In this document: positions 5,339 to 6,874 of the stretch, one piece after another | How positions within the stretch are numbered: the first letter of the stretch is position 1 | Layout: each line of letters begins with the position of its first letter | DNA from: an uncultured Erysipelotrichaceae bacterium | Lineage (GTDB): Bacteria > Bacillota_I > Bacilli_A > Erysipelotrichales > Erysipelotrichaceae | Reading direction: 5' to 3' | DNA length: 6,874 bases | Assembly (NCBI GenBank): GCA_937893225.1 | Contig: CALBJM010000294.1 | Coordinates: forward strand, 1-6,874 | The notes under the pieces: generated by a model | Seen by the model: the letters and a program-made list of their open reading frames with translations, nothing else | Databases searched by the model: none | Told to the model about the DNA's origin: nothing | Made by a program: the position numbers and the translations under genes

Positions 5339-6763
5339 ATGACGGAAACATCATTTAATTTTAGAAATTGGATTGAAGAACAAAAAGGTCCCTACACCCT
5401 ATCACAAATCGACCAAGACCACTATATAACTGAAACACCATATGGATTAGGTGAAATTAATTTCTATCATATAGAAAGCACAGAGGAAATCGTAGAGTTA
5501 CGTATTACATGTAAAAAAACAAATAGCACAAAATTCTTTCTTCACTTTCAGCCTGTAGATGCCACCCACAGCAAAGAACTCTATAATGAAATGATTTCCT
5601 CTCTTCTTGCTTTAAAAGATGTTCACATTACAAAAGTATTATTATTCTGTACTGCTGGTATGACGACTTCTTTTTTTGCGGAAAAGATGAACGACTTATG
5701 TAAGATGACAGATCTGGATTATGAATTTCGCGCAGTCAGTGTAAATGAAGTATATGCTAATGCAAAAGATTATGAAGTGATTTTAATTGCTCCACAAGTC
5801 GCATATGAAGAAAAGAATATTCGTAAACGTATACTTGATAAATTAATTCTCCGTATTCCAACTTCTATTTTTGCTACATATGATGCTAATGCTTGCATAG
5901 AATACGTAAAAGAGAATTTAGAAAAATATCATCATAAAAAAAAGGAAAAGAAGAGTTGTTGCACTTGTTGCAAAGAGAATCAAAAAGGGAAATTTTTAGT
6001 GATTGCAACAGCACCTAGTGAAGGTGAAACGCGCATTAAATATCGTATTTATGATCATGGTGAAATTACGCTAGATCGTATGGTCATCAAAAAATATCTT
6101 GATCTAGCAGATATTGATGACATTATTCACGTACTCTTACTAGAACATACATTTGATGCGATTTCCATTGCTGTACCTGGTGTACTACAAGATGGAAAAT
6201 TAGACTTACCTAGAACTTCTGGAAGTAATCTGCAAGGAACGGCAACAAATTTATTTGATTTAAAAAAATATTATAAAAAGATTACGCATATACCAGTTAT
6301 TTTGGAAAATAATGCAAATTGTGCTGCTTTAGGCTGGTACAGTGCACAGTCGCAATACCAAAATATATGCTTTATGTCACAACCAAATGGTTGGATGATT
6401 GGTGGACAAGGTATCGTGGTTAACGGAAAGCTTGTACGTGGATGTCATGGCATTGCTGGAGAACTGAAATATATCCTCAACGAATTCCATATGGAAAATC
6501 CACTCAATTTAAATCCTTATCACCTTGATACAATCAAACAAATCGTCACGAAATCCATTCTCGCAAATATCTCGATTCTTGATCCAGAGGTAATTGTCTT
6601 ACGATGTGAAATGTTACCCGATCCAGAAGAAATCCGTGAGGAATTAAAACAATATTTACCAGACTATAGGATTCCACCAATTGTACATATCGATGATTTT
6701 AATGATTATGTATTACTTGGTCAACAAGACCTATGTATAGAGTATGTCAAAAGAGAGGGTTAA
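5339..6763 (+). CDS. Fusion protein: unknown N-terminal domain, PTS EIIB-like domain and degenerate ROK domain
   Basis: This 474-aa soluble protein has no signal peptide or membrane segment. Residues 1-95 are predicted mostly beta and not recognised. Residues 97-197 resemble the lactose/cellobiose-type EIIB fold: strand KVLLF, phosphocysteine C104 in the loop CTAGMTTS, helix, then VILIAPQVAY, as in EIIB's xxLxxPQVxY. A Lys-rich linker holds CCTCC (207-211). Residues 218-474 resemble a ROK sugar kinase/regulator: ISIAVPGVLQDGKL (276-289), ILENNANCAALGW (321-333) and RGCHGIAGE (367-375). The ROK catalytic Asp (ENDAN) is Asn325, the GTGxG-like phosphate loop is eroded (WMIGGQGIV), the GEIGH His is Tyr378, and no CxCGxxGC zinc motif exists. 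It is therefore probably a non-catalytic sugar-binding regulator whose EIIB part may be phosphorylated by a PTS; this is inference. No DNA-binding domain was seen. AAAGGG eight bases upstream supports ATG 5339. It is followed after one base by a HAD phosphatase gene. Confidence 0.8.
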   Translation: MTETSFNFRNWIEEQKGPYTLSQIDQDHYITETPYGLGEINFYHIESTEEIVELRITCKKTNSTKFFLHFQPVDATHSKELYNEMISSLLALKDVHITKVLLFCTAGMTTSFFAEKMNDLCKMTDLDYEFRAVSVNEVYANAKDYEVILIAPQVAYEEKNIRKRILDKLILRIPTSIFATYDANACIEYVKENLEKYHHKKKEKKSCCTCCKENQKGKFLVIATAPSEGETRIKYRIYDHGEITLDRMVIKKYLDLADIDDIIHVLLLEHTFDAISIAVPGVLQDGKLDLPRTSGSNLQGTATNLFDLKKYYKKITHIPVILENNANCAALGWYSAQSQYQNICFMSQPNGWMIGGQGIVVNGKLVRGCHGIAGELKYILNEFHMENPLNLNPYHLDTIKQIVTKSILANISILDPEVIVLRCEMLPDPEEIREELKQYLPDYRIPPIVHIDDFNDYVLLGQQDLCIEYVKREG

Positions 6764-6764
6764 A

Positions 6765-6874
6765 ATGGGAAAGCAAAAAATTATTTTTCTAGACGTGGAT
6801 GGTACTTTGATCGACTATCATGCCATCATGCCTAAGAGTGCTGGAGAAGCAGTAGATCTTGCACGAAAGAATGG
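6765..6874 (+). CDS. HAD-superfamily phosphatase (Cof-like), N-terminus only
   Basis: The first 36 complete codons are visible before the right edge cuts the gene. It begins MGKQKIIFLDVDGTLIDYHA, containing HAD motif I, DxDGT, with nucleophile Asp10 and acid/base Asp12. The following MPKSAGEAVDLARKNG fits the xxAIxxAxxKG helix of Cof-type sugar-phosphate or FMN phosphatases. ATG 6765 comes one base after the TAA of the upstream gene, with GAGAGGG five bases upstream of the start inside the preceding coding region, so translation is probably coupled. The substrate cannot be told from this fragment; the operon suggests a phosphorylated sugar. Confidence 0.9.
   Translation, partial: MGKQKIIFLDVDGTLIDYHAIMPKSAGEAVDLARKN

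Overview
This AT-rich window looks like a chromosomal segment of a low-GC Gram-positive (Bacillota). The gene content (MutS2, a Bacillota-type cardiolipin synthase, PTS and ROK sugar modules, a gut-Firmicute-like TnpB) and protein style fit an Erysipelotrichia/Coprobacillaceae-like gut bacterium. That placement is inference; no rRNA or other taxonomic marker is present.

Layout. (1) Positions 1-1233, minus strand: the first ~410 codons of mutS2, broken by a one-base insertion near 581-582; the 3' end lies beyond the left edge. (2) Positions 1234-1624: the mutS2 promoter, then a short minus-strand ORF (1350-1481). Its first ~19 residues look like the start of a DDE-type transposase before the resemblance stops, so this is probably insertion-sequence debris. 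(3) Positions 1625 to ~3560, minus strand: a TnpB-only element of the IS200/IS605 superfamily (IS1341-like). It has a tnpB interrupted by one in-frame TAA, a 3' flank with the hallmarks of an omega-RNA (reRNA) and right end, and a 5' flank with a long imperfect hairpin expected of a left end. No tnpA is present. (4) Positions 3638-3684: a strong bidirectional terminator. (5) Positions 3742-5259, plus strand: an intact cardiolipin synthase with two HKD motifs, closed by its own terminator. (6) Positions 5339-6763, plus strand: an unusual 474-aa cytosolic protein joining an unrecognised N-terminal domain, a PTS EIIB-like domain with its phosphocysteine, a CCTCC linker and a ROK-fold domain lacking the usual catalytic Asp and zinc motif. 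(7) From 6765 to the right edge: the start of a HAD (Cof-type) phosphatase, one base after the previous stop and so almost certainly co-transcribed.

How the parts relate. Cardiolipin synthase is a stand-alone membrane-lipid gene. The EIIB-ROK fusion and the HAD phosphatase form an operon suggesting sugar-phosphate sensing or turnover: the EIIB cysteine could receive phosphate from a PTS EIIA, and the degenerate ROK domain could bind a sugar without phosphorylating it. This is the most original feature of the window. The mutS2-to-cls interval is a hot spot of mobile-element debris; the two adjacent lesions (mutS2 frameshift, tnpB stop) are either true decay or sequence errors, which cannot be told apart here.
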